Below, in pieces: positions 45,351-54,127 of a stretch of 64,000 nucleotides of DNA; the stretch's first letter is position 1; every line of letters starts with the position of its first letter. Below the pieces are notes generated by a model. The model was not told where the DNA came from, did not search any database, and was given only the letters and a program-made list of their open reading frames with translations. Origin of the DNA: Bordetella sp. FB-8 (GTDB lineage: Bacteria > Pseudomonadota > Gammaproteobacteria > Burkholderiales > Burkholderiaceae_B); contig NZ_KB907784.1 of the NCBI RefSeq assembly GCF_000382185.1, forward strand, positions 2,133,633 through 2,197,632, read 5' to 3'. A program made the position numbers and the translations under genes.

Positions 45351-46217
45351 ATGAGCAATCACCCTCTCATCCGCTCGTTTCTGTTCGTCCCTGCCGCCAA
45401 TGAGAAGCTGCTGGCCAGTGCGCTGGGCCGATCTGCGGACGCGATCATCCTGGATTTGGAGGACGGCACCCATCCGTCGATGCGCGGCACCGCACGCGCC
45501 CGGATCGCGGACTCCATCGCAAGCATCAAGGCGCAAGGAAAAATCGCCGCGGTCCGGATCAATGCCGACTGGTTGAGCGCTGTGCAGGATCTGAATGCGG
45601 TCATCGAAGGCGGCGCTGACATCATTGTCCTGCCTAAGGTCGAGCACCCGCGCGATGTGCAAATCCTGGACCGAATCGTGGATGAGCTGGCGTTGCGTGC
45701 TCAATTGCCGTCGCCCCATGCGCGATTCCTGCTGCAGATAGAAAGCGCCAAGGCATTGCCGCGGGTCTACGAGATCGCGCAGGCCTGCGCGCGCATCATG
45801 GGCATGATGCTGGGCAGCGAGGATTACGCATTGGATTGCGGCGCCATCCCGACGCCGGACACGCTGTTCTTTGCCAGCATGACGGTGCTCAATGCGTCCA
45901 GGGCGGCGGGCATCCAGCCTATCGGACTCATTGATTCGATCGCCAGTCTCGGCGATCTCGAAGCGTTCACAAAGGGCCTTGTGCGCGCCAAGGCACTGGG
46001 TTTTCGCGGTGCGGTGGTGGTGCATCCGAAATTCCTGGATGCGATCAATGCATGCTATACGCCGACTGCCGAACAGATCGGGCAGGCCCAGGAGATCGTC
46101 CAGAAATTCGAGCAAGCCTTCCAGCAGGGGCTGGGGGCCATCAAAGTGGGCGATCTGATGATCGACAAGCCGGTGTACCTGCGCGCGCTCGCGTGCCTGA
46201 ATCAGGCACGCGCCTGA
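45351..46217 (+). CDS. HpcH/HpaI aldolase / citrate lyase beta-like (CitE-like) protein
   Basis: A 288-residue TIM-barrel lyase. The metal-binding and catalytic blocks are FLFVPAANEKLL, AIILDLEDGTHPS (Asp35-Leu-Glu-Asp), VLPKVEHPRD, LLQIESAKALPR and GSEDYALDCG. It resembles free-standing malyl-, citramalyl- or 3-hydroxy-acyl-CoA lyases, since no CitD/CitF subunits are near. It begins 19 nt after the CoA transferase, so the two probably work in sequence: activation to a CoA ester, then C-C cleavage. Confidence 0.92.
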   Translation: MSNHPLIRSFLFVPAANEKLLASALGRSADAIILDLEDGTHPSMRGTARARIADSIASIKAQGKIAAVRINADWLSAVQDLNAVIEGGADIIVLPKVEHPRDVQILDRIVDELALRAQLPSPHARFLLQIESAKALPRVYEIAQACARIMGMMLGSEDYALDCGAIPTPDTLFFASMTVLNASRAAGIQPIGLIDSIASLGDLEAFTKGLVRAKALGFRGAVVVHPKFLDAINACYTPTAEQIGQAQEIVQKFEQAFQQGLGAIKVGDLMIDKPVYLRALACLNQARA

Positions 46218-46235
46218 ATTCGCCGGTATCAGGGG

Positions 46236-46604
46236 TCAAGGCGCGGTCAGCTTGATCAGCAGATCCAGTTTGCGGGATGAAATTTCGTCCAAGGGCTTCA
46301 TCTGGCAGCCCACCTGGCTCCAGCCCGCTTCGTTCTCGTCAGAGACCCAGCGCACTTGGTAGGTGACGGCCACGTAGAATTCGTCGTCGCCGTTCAGAGG
46401 CGGGGATTGCAGCCAACCGGCAATTGTCGCGCCTTCGGGATATGCGCCGCGCCGGGTATAGAGCAGCGCGCCGTTCATGCTGAGATCGGCCACGCGTGCA
46501 ATGACCCGGCCTTCTTTATCCAGCAGCAAGGGGTCGAACAGCAGGCGGGTGCGCCGCTCCTTGCGCAGGTCCATGAAATAGTCATTCGAGGTATTGGATA
46601 TCAT
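46236..46604 (-). CDS. PilZ-domain protein
   Basis: A 122-residue stand-alone PilZ protein, a c-di-GMP receptor. Both ligand-binding motifs are present: the RxxxR type in RKERRTRLLF near residue 14, and D/NxSxxG in DLSMNGALLYT near residue 41. The remaining beta-barrel ends in QVGCQMKPLDE. It is convergent with the CitE-like gene. Two c-di-GMP synthesis genes lie 5-10 kb away, so a local signalling set is possible. The target process is not visible. Confidence 0.88.
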   Translation of the reverse strand: MISNTSNDYFMDLRKERRTRLLFDPLLLDKEGRVIARVADLSMNGALLYTRRGAYPEGATIAGWLQSPPLNGDDEFYVAVTYQVRWVSDENEAGWSQVGCQMKPLDEISSRKLDLLIKLTAP

Positions 46605-46722
46605 GATTTCTCGGTGACAGGCCAGGCTGCACCTTCCTCTTCTAGATTTTCGCCAGGGCGGCTTCTAATAGGCTACCGCGCTTAGGGCACATTTGAAACT
46701 GTTTGCTGCAAATCTTTGCATA

Positions 46723-47910
46723 TCAGGCTTGCTGCGTCCGTGCGGCCATTCTGCCGCGCATGCCCAGCGCGATGAGCGCCACCGCGATGGGGGGGAACAC
46801 GATCAGGCATACGACATGCCAGCCGTCCAGCGCCAGGATGCTGCCTGAAGAGAACGAGCCGACCACCATGGTTCCGAACACCAGGAAGTCGTTGAGCGCC
46901 TGGACCTTGTTCTTTTCTTCGGGGCGATGGGTTTCGAGCACCATGGCGGAAGCGCCGATGAAGCCGAAGTTCCAGCCCAGGCCCAGCAGAGTGAGCGAAG
47001 CCCAGAAGTGCCCGACCGTCTGGCCGGCCAGGCCGGCGATGGCCGCGCAGGCCAGCAGCAGCAGTCCGGCCAGCACGATCCTGGGGGCGCCGAAGCGGTT
47101 GATCAGGCGACCGGTGAAAAAACTGGGGGCGTACATGCCGATGACGTGCCATTGCAGGCCCAGGTTGGTGGCTTCCTGCGGCAGTCCGCAAAGATGCATG
47201 GCCAGTGGGGCCGAGGTCATCAGGAAATTCATCAGCGTATAGCTGACGATGCCGCAGATCACGGCGACGATGAAGGCCGGCTGGCGCGCGATCTGCCCGA
47301 GCGGACGGCCTGTGAAAACCTGCTTGTCGCGCTTGGGAATGGGCAGCGCCACGCCGGTCAAAATGAAGGCGCTGAGCAGGGCCACGACGGCCTGGGCGAT
47401 ATAGGTGGCCACGAACAGGTGGGGCTGCCACAGATTCATGGTGTAGGTGACCAGTTGGGGGCCTATCACCCCCGCGGCGACGCCGGCCGCCATGACGGTG
47501 GACAGGGCGCGCGCGCGGTCCTGCGTATCGACGCATTCGGCCGCGGCGAAGCGAAAAGACAGCACCACGGCCGCATAGGCGCCGCCGAACAGCATGGCAA
47601 AGCTGTAGAGCCAGAAACTGCTCAGCCAGATCGCCAGGGCGGACAGCAGGCCGACGATGATGCCGCACCCCGTGCCAACCAGGAATGACGCGCGCCGGCC
47701 GTGGCGCTGCGCGATTGCGCCGGCCGGCAGTGTGCTGGCCGCCATGCCCACGACAAAGACGGAGATCGGTAGGGTTGCCAGGGCCGGCGTGGGGGCAAGG
47801 GTGTTGCCGATGATCGCCGCCGTGGCGTAGATGACGGTGGTGTTGGCGCCGGCCAGGGCTTGTGCGGCCGAAAGGCGCGCAATATTGCCTTGAGTGATGA
47901 TCCTGCCCAC
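46723..47910 (-). CDS. MFS transporter
   Basis: A 395-residue 12-helix major facilitator protein. The family A-motif-like loop is GAIAQRHGRRASFLVG, and a second loop reads GRLINRFGAPRIVLAG. It starts with GTG behind AAGGAG. Its general type is that of YcxA/YnfM-like drug or small-molecule exporters; the substrate cannot be assigned. No regulator adjoins it. Confidence 0.9.
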   Translation of the reverse strand: MGRIITQGNIARLSAAQALAGANTTVIYATAAIIGNTLAPTPALATLPISVFVVGMAASTLPAGAIAQRHGRRASFLVGTGCGIIVGLLSALAIWLSSFWLYSFAMLFGGAYAAVVLSFRFAAAECVDTQDRARALSTVMAAGVAAGVIGPQLVTYTMNLWQPHLFVATYIAQAVVALLSAFILTGVALPIPKRDKQVFTGRPLGQIARQPAFIVAVICGIVSYTLMNFLMTSAPLAMHLCGLPQEATNLGLQWHVIGMYAPSFFTGRLINRFGAPRIVLAGLLLLACAAIAGLAGQTVGHFWASLTLLGLGWNFGFIGASAMVLETHRPEEKNKVQALNDFLVFGTMVVGSFSSGSILALDGWHVVCLIVFPPIAVALIALGMRGRMAARTQQA

Positions 47911-48003
47911 CGCGCTGTCTCCTTATGTCTACTTTTTATTAGCACATTAAGTATAGTTCTAAGCGGGTTTGCTTCTCCTTGGCGCGGACGGCGGGCGGCG
48001 CGT

Positions 48004-49314
48004 TCAGGCGCTGTGTTTTTGCAGCAGGTGCTCGAACGCGTCCGCAATGCGCTGGATAGAGGAGTTCTTGTGTGCCAGCGGTCCGCCGGGGCGTTCCCGG
48101 TGCGCCAGCATGGTGGCGTTGGCCTCGAACACGAAGACCGTACCGTTTGCCAGCTGTGCGAAATCGATGCCGGCATAGTCCAGGTCCAGCCGGCGACCCA
48201 GCGCCGTCAGAGCGCTCCATGCCGGCGCGCCCAGTTCAGCCTGGGGGTCTGCCAGAAAGCGCGCTTCTTCTTCCCGTTTCCAGGGCTCGACCAGCATGTC
48301 GGCCGAGTAGTAGTGAACCATCCAGTGCGGCGATATCGCCAGATGGTAAGGGTATGGGCGGCGGTCCACGAACAGGACGCGGTATTTGCGGTAGTAGCCG
48401 TCAGGGCTGCGGCAGTCGCGATAGGCGCTGAGGTAGCCAGGCCCCGGCTTGGCGCGCAGGGCCGTGTCCAGGCCGGCCAGCTCTGTGCAGCGTGTCAGGC
48501 CCGCGCCGCCATGGCTGGCGGCCGGGCGTACCAGCAGCGGCAAGGCCAGACGGTTCGCGTCCAGCCACTGAACCAATGCGCCAGGCGTGCTTGCCGGTAC
48601 GGCCGAGAGATCGTCGAGCCTGAGGCAACGCGCGGTCTGCAGGCCGGCGATTGCGTCCAGCAGTGCGGGCAGGCGGTCGCGGCGGGTGGCTGCGATGCGC
48701 TCGGGGGGGTTGAGCAGGGGTTTGGCGTAGTGCCGCGCGAAAAGGCACAGACGCTCAGCCAGCGGCTCGGCGATGTCGGGTTCGCCGATCGCATTGAAGG
48801 CCAGATCGGACGCCGGCAGGGTTGCGTCTTCGGCGGGGGCCGCGTAATCGATGGCGTATTTGATGCGGCAGTTGTCCGGCGTGGGTACCAGCAGGTCGAA
48901 AGGCACGTTGCCCGATGTGCGGCCCGAGCACAGCAGTACTACGCGGCGCCTGGGCTGGCCGGCGTCCTCGACGAAAACACGCTGCAGGCCGTAAGCGCGG
49001 TCGCGGCATTGTTCGGCCTGTCGGTGATCGCCGGCCTGAGCATGGACAACCGCCAAGTTCTGCCAGGCCACGGCCAACCCGCAGTCCAGACGTAGCGCCA
49101 GTTCGTACCAGCGCCGCGCCGTAGCGTGCTCGTTCTTCATGAAATAGCCGGTGCCTACGTCAGCCAGGCACTTGCCAGCGTGCGCGTCGCCGGCTTCCAG
49201 GACCTGGGCGGCAAGCAGATGGGCCAGTGCGGCGAGCTCGTCGCCCTGCGCGCGGGATTGTTCCGCCAGGTCGCGGTGGCCGGCCGGGTCGGCGGGCAGG
49301 CCGATGCCGGTCAT
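48004..49314 (-). CDS. TPR domain fused to an ATP-grasp-like ligase domain
   Basis: A 436-residue protein. Residues ~15-115 form TPR-type helices (ATARRWYELALRLDCGLAVAWQNLAVVHAQAGDHRQAEQCRDRAY). The C-terminal half has ATP-grasp features: LLVRPAASHGGAGLTRC as the nucleotide loop, KYRVLFVDRRPYPYHLAIS, and the metal-binding end YAGIDFAQLANGTVFVFEANATM. RimK/glutathione-synthetase-like enzymes share this ending. The ATG at 49314 is preferred over a TTG at 49320. It lies 10 nt after the glycosidase-like gene, so they form an operon. Substrates are unknown. Confidence 0.75.
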   Translation of the reverse strand: MTGIGLPADPAGHRDLAEQSRAQGDELAALAHLLAAQVLEAGDAHAGKCLADVGTGYFMKNEHATARRWYELALRLDCGLAVAWQNLAVVHAQAGDHRQAEQCRDRAYGLQRVFVEDAGQPRRRVVLLCSGRTSGNVPFDLLVPTPDNCRIKYAIDYAAPAEDATLPASDLAFNAIGEPDIAEPLAERLCLFARHYAKPLLNPPERIAATRRDRLPALLDAIAGLQTARCLRLDDLSAVPASTPGALVQWLDANRLALPLLVRPAASHGGAGLTRCTELAGLDTALRAKPGPGYLSAYRDCRSPDGYYRKYRVLFVDRRPYPYHLAISPHWMVHYYSADMLVEPWKREEEARFLADPQAELGAPAWSALTALGRRLDLDYAGIDFAQLANGTVFVFEANATMLAHRERPGGPLAHKNSSIQRIADAFEHLLQKHSA

Positions 49315-49324
49315 GGGCAAGGCG

Positions 49325-50467
49325 TTACCAGACCGCCGGCGCGCGGCTGCAGGAACGCCAGCGCCTGGTCATGGCCTGTGCGATTTTTTTATCCTGCGCA
49401 ATGAAGCCGCCGTTTTGCTCGGCCTGGTTCCAGCGCCAGACCAGCACGGTGCGTATCGCCGGGTTGGACAGTTCGGCCAGCCATGTGGACAGTGCACGCG
49501 ACTGCACGGTTGCGTCGATCGAGGGCGGCGGCATGGCATGGGAATCCGCCTGGGCGGCCGGGTTCGGCCCGGCGCTGAAACCGAGCTCGGCCACGAAGAT
49601 GGGGCGGCCGGTCTGCCTGGCCAGCGCCAGCAGGTGTTTGCGTTCGCCGGCCAGCGCGGCGCGCCAGCTCGCCGGGCCGCCTGCCGCGTCAAGCACGGGT
49701 TGCAGCGTCACGCCCACCGCGTCGAGCTTGTTCCAGAAGGGCACCCGCTGCGCGCCTGCCGCGCCTTGCGCCGCATAGATGAGCCGGCCGGGGTAAACCC
49801 GGCGCAGCCGAGCGATCAAGGCCGTCCATTCCGGCCTGGATAGCGTCTGGTCCAGGTCCGTGCCGATCACCAAGGCTTGGGCATGCTCATCGGCGGCGAC
49901 GGCGGCCAGCCCGACAAGTGCCTGTTCGTAATGGTGGAACCAGGCGGCCCAATCCCGGTCGCTGCCCATGCGCACGTCATCAGGCCTGCCGTCCGAGACC
50001 TGGATGCGCGGGTCGACGACGGCCTGCAGCCCCAACTTGTGCGCCTGACGGATGAAGTGGGCCAGTTCGCCGTCGCTCATGTCCAGGCTGCGGTCCACGT
50101 CGGGGGTGTCGGGGCGGGACTGCCGCAGCAAGGGCACGATGGCGACGGTATTGGCACCGGTGTCGCGCAGTGCCTGAAGGCTGGCATGCGCCTGGAGCGA
50201 ACCGAGCGCGACATGCTTGTCCTGGACCAGGTCGAAGCCGCGATGCGCCGGCGAGCACAAGTTCGAGGCAGGGTTGCCGGCCCTGGCCGCCATGCCGGTG
50301 GCGGCCAGGCTGGCGGATGCGGCCAGCAACCCGGCGGCCGTCAGGGCCGCGCCGATGCCGTAGCGTGCGATGGAAAGGGTGCCGCGCGCGGCCGGTGCGA
50401 GAGCGTGTGAAGGGAACAGCATGGCGTGTTGCGATCGATGGGCCGCGTCCGCGGCCGAGGTATCCAT
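49325..50467 (-). CDS. Membrane-anchored TIM-barrel glycoside-hydrolase-like protein
   Basis: A 380-residue protein. After a cytoplasmic leader, a hydrophobic anchor (IGAALTAAGLLAASASLAA, residues ~38-58) leads to a TIM-barrel-like domain: ASLQALRDTGANTVAIVPLL, FIRQAHKLGLQAVVDPRI, HAQALVIGTDLDQT, DAVGVTLQPVLD, RPIFVAELGFSAGP and RTVLVWRWNQAEQ. The Glu in VAELGFS is in the place of a glycosidase catalytic residue (GH113-like). The ATG at 50467 has AGCAGG upstream. It is followed directly by the TPR/ATP-grasp gene, and its substrate is not known. Confidence 0.7.
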   Translation of the reverse strand: MDTSAADAAHRSQHAMLFPSHALAPAARGTLSIARYGIGAALTAAGLLAASASLAATGMAARAGNPASNLCSPAHRGFDLVQDKHVALGSLQAHASLQALRDTGANTVAIVPLLRQSRPDTPDVDRSLDMSDGELAHFIRQAHKLGLQAVVDPRIQVSDGRPDDVRMGSDRDWAAWFHHYEQALVGLAAVAADEHAQALVIGTDLDQTLSRPEWTALIARLRRVYPGRLIYAAQGAAGAQRVPFWNKLDAVGVTLQPVLDAAGGPASWRAALAGERKHLLALARQTGRPIFVAELGFSAGPNPAAQADSHAMPPPSIDATVQSRALSTWLAELSNPAIRTVLVWRWNQAEQNGGFIAQDKKIAQAMTRRWRSCSRAPAVW

Positions 50468-50546
50468 TGTGCCTGCTACCGCGCCCAGGCACGATCTGAA
50501 AGCGAGGATAAGTGTTACAACAGGCCAGGACACAGGAGATCGATTC

Positions 50547-50939
50547 ATGACCATAACGATTCGCGCCAACCCGCCTGAAAACGCCTTGCGCTATACCGCG
50601 ACAGCCGAAGGCCACGGCATGCCCCTGGGGTTTTCCCAACCGGACGGCGACGGCCCCGACCCGCACGATTATTTCGACGGCGCGCTAGGTGGTTGCAAGG
50701 CGCTTACGCTGATGTGGTATGCGCGTCGCAAGCAGTTGCCGCTGGTTTCGGTGGACGTGGACGTGGTGCGCGATGCCGCCGAGGAAAGGCACGGCGTCTA
50801 TAAGCTTACCGCTCGGCTGACCCTGAACGGCGACTTGACCCAGGCGCAGCGCGCCGAATTGCTGGCCGTGGCCGACAAATGCCCCATCCACCGCCTGATG
50901 ACGACGACGGATGTGCAAATTACGACCGAGCTGGCCTGA
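50547..50939 (+). CDS. OsmC family protein
   Basis: A 130-residue OsmC/Ohr-type protein that reduces organic hydroperoxides through two cysteines. Both are visible: Cys in FDGALGGCKALTL and Cys in VADKCPIHRLM. The block HDYFDGALGGCKALTLMWYARRKQLP is typical of the OsmC subgroup. It is divergent from the glycosidase-like gene and convergent with fabI. The ATG at 50547 has CAGGAG upstream. Confidence 0.92.
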   Translation: MTITIRANPPENALRYTATAEGHGMPLGFSQPDGDGPDPHDYFDGALGGCKALTLMWYARRKQLPLVSVDVDVVRDAAEERHGVYKLTARLTLNGDLTQAQRAELLAVADKCPIHRLMTTTDVQITTELA

Positions 50940-50996
50940 TGGAAAGCAGACTGGCTGCGGTTCCCTTTTCGGCAGGCCGAGGAAGGAACCGCCTGG

Positions 50997-51782
50997 TCAC
51001 GCCTGCATGCCGGGAACGACGGTCGAGAAGCCCGCATCGACGTGGGTGATCTCGCCGGTGATGCCTGCCGCCAGGTCCGACAGCAGGAAGGCTGCCGTGT
51101 TGCCCACATCGTCGATGGTAACGTTGCGGCGCAGCGGCGCATTGGCCTCGACGAACTTCAGTATGGATGAGAAGTCCTTGATGCCGCTGGCGGCCAGAGT
51201 CTTGATGGGGCCGGCCGAAATGCCGTTGGCGCGGATGCCCTGGGGACCCAGCGCAGACGCCAGGTAGCGCACCGAGGCTTCCAGCGAAGCCTTGGCCAGC
51301 CCCATGGTGTTGTAGTTGGAGACGACCTTTTCCGCACCCAGGTAGGTGAGCGTCAGCACCGAGGCCTGACGGCTCTGCATCATGGGCAGGGCGGCTTTGG
51401 CCAGGGCGGGGAAACTGTAGGCGGAGATGTCGTGGGCAATGCGGAAGGCCTCGCGCGACAGGCCTTCGAGGAAGTCGCCCGCGATGGCCTCGCGCGGCGC
51501 GAAGCCGATGGAGTGCACCAGGCCGTCCAGGCCGTCCCAGCGCTTGCCCAGATCGGTAAACGTGGCTTCGATCTGCGCGTCTTCGGCAACGTCGCAGGGC
51601 AGCACGATGTCGCTGCCGAACTCGGCGGCGAATTCGCCGACGCGCTCCTTGAAGCGGTCGCCCACATAAGTGAACGCCAGTTCCGCGCCTTGCTGGTGGC
51701 AGGCGCGGGCGATACCGTAGGCGATGGATCGGTTGGAAAGCACCCCGGTAATCAGGATGCGCTTGCCGGCGAGAAAGCCCAT
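50997..51782 (-). CDS. fabI: Enoyl-[acyl-carrier-protein] reductase (NADH)
   Basis: A 261-residue enzyme for the last reductive step of fatty acid elongation. The catalytic residues follow the FabI pattern: Tyr147 ([10 protein letters not shown]), Tyr157 and Lys164 ([10 protein letters not shown]). [15 protein letters not shown] is the NAD-binding start and [12 protein letters not shown] the following block. The FabI-type spacing distinguishes it from ordinary SDRs, and it is the triclosan-sensitive class. mltD lies 45 nt upstream on the same strand. Confidence 0.97.
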   Translation of the reverse strand: MGFLAGKRILITGVLSNRSIAYGIARACHQQGAELAFTYVGDRFKERVGEFAAEFGSDIVLPCDVAEDAQIEATFTDLGKRWDGLDGLVHSIGFAPREAIAGDFLEGLSREAFRIAHDISAYSFPALAKAALPMMQSRQASVLTLTYLGAEKVVSNYNTMGLAKASLEASVRYLASALGPQGIRANGISAGPIKTLAASGIKDFSSILKFVEANAPLRRNVTIDDVGNTAAFLLSDLAAGITGEITHVDAGFSTVVPGMQA

Positions 51783-51827
51783 GTCTTGTCCTTTTTGTCG
51801 TGTCGCCCTTGTCGGGCCGCGCGTATT

Positions 51828-53288
51828 TTAATGCGGACGCCGGGACGGGTTGCCGGACGCGCTGGCCACCCTGACGTCGTGGCTGTCGTTGCGATTAAGA
51901 ATATGGCCGATACGCGGGGCGCCTTTGTGGACGCTGGCGACGACGATCTTGTGCCCGTGTTTGATTTCCTTGCGAGCGCGGGCAAGCACGATCTTCTTGC
52001 CGTGCTCGTTTCTGCGGATCACCACGTGCGCGGGACGGCCGCGGTAGACCTTGCGGCCGCGGGTTTCACGGCGATGCACGATTTTCCTGCCGCGCACCAC
52101 CTTGAAGGTTCGGACGGGGCGTGCAATCGGAGGAAGCTCGCCGTCGGCCGAGGCCATGGCCACGAGCGTCTTGGCGTTCACGCCTTTGGCGGGCACCAGC
52201 AGCTTTTGTCCGGTCACGACCTTGGTGCGGGGCGAGATACCGTTGAGCTTGCGCAGCCCAACCTCGGAGATGCCCAGCTTCTTGGCGACCGCCGCGACCC
52301 TTTCGCCGCGTTCTGGCTGGTAGACCCGCCAACTGCTCAGGCGGCCCTGGTAGTTGGCGAAGTTGCGCGTGAAGACCTCGACCTTGTCCTTGGGCAGCAC
52401 CAGGGTGCTGTTGTCGTTCTTGCCGCCAATCACCGGACGTTTGTATGAGGGATTGAGCGCCTTGAATTCATCGAGCGGCATTTCCGCCAGTTGCGCGGCG
52501 ACTTCGACGTCCATGTCGGTGGGCTCGCTCACCATGGCCAAGTAGGGCGTGTTCTGGACCGGGGGCAGCGTGATCGCGTATTTGGCGGGATCGGCAATGA
52601 TGTTCTTGATGGCCTGCAGCTTGGGCACGTAGTTGCGCGTTTCTGCCGGCAGATCCAGGGACTGGTAGTCGGTGGGCAGGCCCAGGCTCTGATTGTGGGC
52701 GATGGCGCGCTGCACGGCGTTCTCGCCCCAGTTGTACGAGGCCAGCGCCAGGTACCAGTCGCCCTGCATGTCGAAGAGTTCGGACAGGTAGTCGAGCGCG
52801 GCATTGGTGGAAGCGATGGGGTCCAGGCGCTCGTCGCGCCACCAATCCTGCTTGAGGTTGTAGCGTTCGCCGGTGGACGGCACGAACTGCCATAGGCCCG
52901 AGGCCTGGGCGGAGGACTGCGCCGTCGTCTTGTAGGCGCTTTCGACGAAAGGCAGCAGGGCCAGCTCGGTGGGCAGACCGCGGCGGTTGATTTCGTCGAC
53001 GATGAAATATAGGTATTTACTGGCGCGCTGGGCCATGCGCTGGACGGCCTCGGGATGGGAGGCGTAGTACTGCGTCCATTGCCTGGACAGGTCGTTGTTC
53101 AGGTTGGGAATGGCAAAACCGCGGCGGATGCGCTCCCACACGTCAGAGGGCGGATGGGTAAGGTCGATGGTGCGGGATGTCTCGCGTGCTTCCTGGACGT
53201 TCGCGCCCTGATCCGCCTGTCGGTTGATGCCGGCACAACCGGCTAAAAAAACGAGCAACAAAAGGATCAGGGTTCGGATCAGTCTCAT
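51828..53288 (-). CDS. mltD: Membrane-bound lytic murein transglycosylase D with basic tail
   Basis: A 486-residue lipoprotein (lipobox FLAGC, Cys18) that cleaves peptidoglycan glycan strands. The SLT domain has catalytic Glu116 in LLPFVESAYKT, then SGLWQFVPSTG and ALASYNWGENAVQRAI. One clear LysM lies near residues 335-380 (GERVAAVAKKLGISEVGLRKLNG), with a degenerate one before it. The last ~100 residues are unusual: very basic with repeated RGRK/VIRR/KIV patterns, which could bind anionic polymers. gloB follows the start region divergently coded on the same strand, 4 nt upstream. Confidence 0.93.
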   Translation of the reverse strand: MRLIRTLILLLLVFLAGCAGINRQADQGANVQEARETSRTIDLTHPPSDVWERIRRGFAIPNLNNDLSRQWTQYYASHPEAVQRMAQRASKYLYFIVDEINRRGLPTELALLPFVESAYKTTAQSSAQASGLWQFVPSTGERYNLKQDWWRDERLDPIASTNAALDYLSELFDMQGDWYLALASYNWGENAVQRAIAHNQSLGLPTDYQSLDLPAETRNYVPKLQAIKNIIADPAKYAITLPPVQNTPYLAMVSEPTDMDVEVAAQLAEMPLDEFKALNPSYKRPVIGGKNDNSTLVLPKDKVEVFTRNFANYQGRLSSWRVYQPERGERVAAVAKKLGISEVGLRKLNGISPRTKVVTGQKLLVPAKGVNAKTLVAMASADGELPPIARPVRTFKVVRGRKIVHRRETRGRKVYRGRPAHVVIRRNEHGKKIVLARARKEIKHGHKIVVASVHKGAPRIGHILNRNDSHDVRVASASGNPSRRPH

Positions 53289-53292
53289 GGGT

Positions 53293-54102
53293 TTACTTGA
53301 ATTCGTTCTTCCACCGCCGCAAGGCGGCAAATACATCGACCGACGACTGCAAAGGGCTTCCAATCCAGGTGGAAGCAGCCTGGATCACCGAAGGGTGGCG
53401 AGTACGCAGGAAAGGATTGATCTGCAATTCCTGGCCGATGCTCGAAGGCAGCGTGGGCAGATGACTTTCGCGTTGACGCCGGGCCTGCTCTTGCGCCTGA
53501 TGCATGGCGCGGTTGTCGGGCTCGACTGCCAGGGCCCAGCGCAGGTTGGACAAGGTGTATTCGTGTGCGCAACAGACCTGCGTGCCTTCTGGCAAGACGC
53601 ACAATTTTGCCAGAGATTGGTGCATTTGTTCGGCCGTTCCCTCAAAAAGTCGTCCGCAACCTGCCATGAACAGGGTATCCCCGCAGAACAGCACGGGTTT
53701 TCCCTGGTCGATTTGACCGTAATAAGCGATGTGCCCGGCGGTGTGTCCGGGCACATCGATCACCTCCATGGCCAGAGACAGCTCGGGCAGGACGACGCGG
53801 TCGCCTTCGGTCAGGCGCACATCGCAGTGCGGCAGGTTCTCCCGGGCCGGGCCGTACACGACGGCGCCTGTCGCGCCGGTCAGCTCCATGACCCCCCCCA
53901 CATGGTCGCCATGATGGTGAGTGAGTAGAATGGCGCGCAGTTCCAGTCCCCGTTGCCGCAAGCACTGCAGCACCGGACCGGCTTGGCCGGGGTCGACTAC
54001 GGCAGCCTGGCCGTCGCGTATGACGGCCCAGATATAGTTGTCGTCGAAGGCGGTCAAGGGCAGCAGTTCGGCGCCCTGCGGGGATGCAATGGCAGATTTC
54101 AT
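53293..54102 (-). CDS. gloB: Hydroxyacylglutathione hydrolase (glyoxalase II)
   Basis: A 269-residue metallo-beta-lactamase-fold enzyme that hydrolyses S-D-lactoylglutathione in methylglyoxal detoxification. The dinuclear metal motif is THHHGDH (residues 61-67), with DVPGHTAGHI, FCGDTLFMAGCGRLFEG and CCAHEYTLSNLRWAL in order. It is slightly longer than typical GloB. It is divergent from the methyltransferase gene, the conserved beta-proteobacterial layout, and ends 4 nt before mltD on the same strand. Confidence 0.96.
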   Translation of the reverse strand: MKSAIASPQGAELLPLTAFDDNYIWAVIRDGQAAVVDPGQAGPVLQCLRQRGLELRAILLTHHHGDHVGGVMELTGATGAVVYGPARENLPHCDVRLTEGDRVVLPELSLAMEVIDVPGHTAGHIAYYGQIDQGKPVLFCGDTLFMAGCGRLFEGTAEQMHQSLAKLCVLPEGTQVCCAHEYTLSNLRWALAVEPDNRAMHQAQEQARRQRESHLPTLPSSIGQELQINPFLRTRHPSVIQAASTWIGSPLQSSVDVFAALRRWKNEFK

Positions 54103-54127
54103 GGCGAGGATGGACGTGGCTGGAGAG

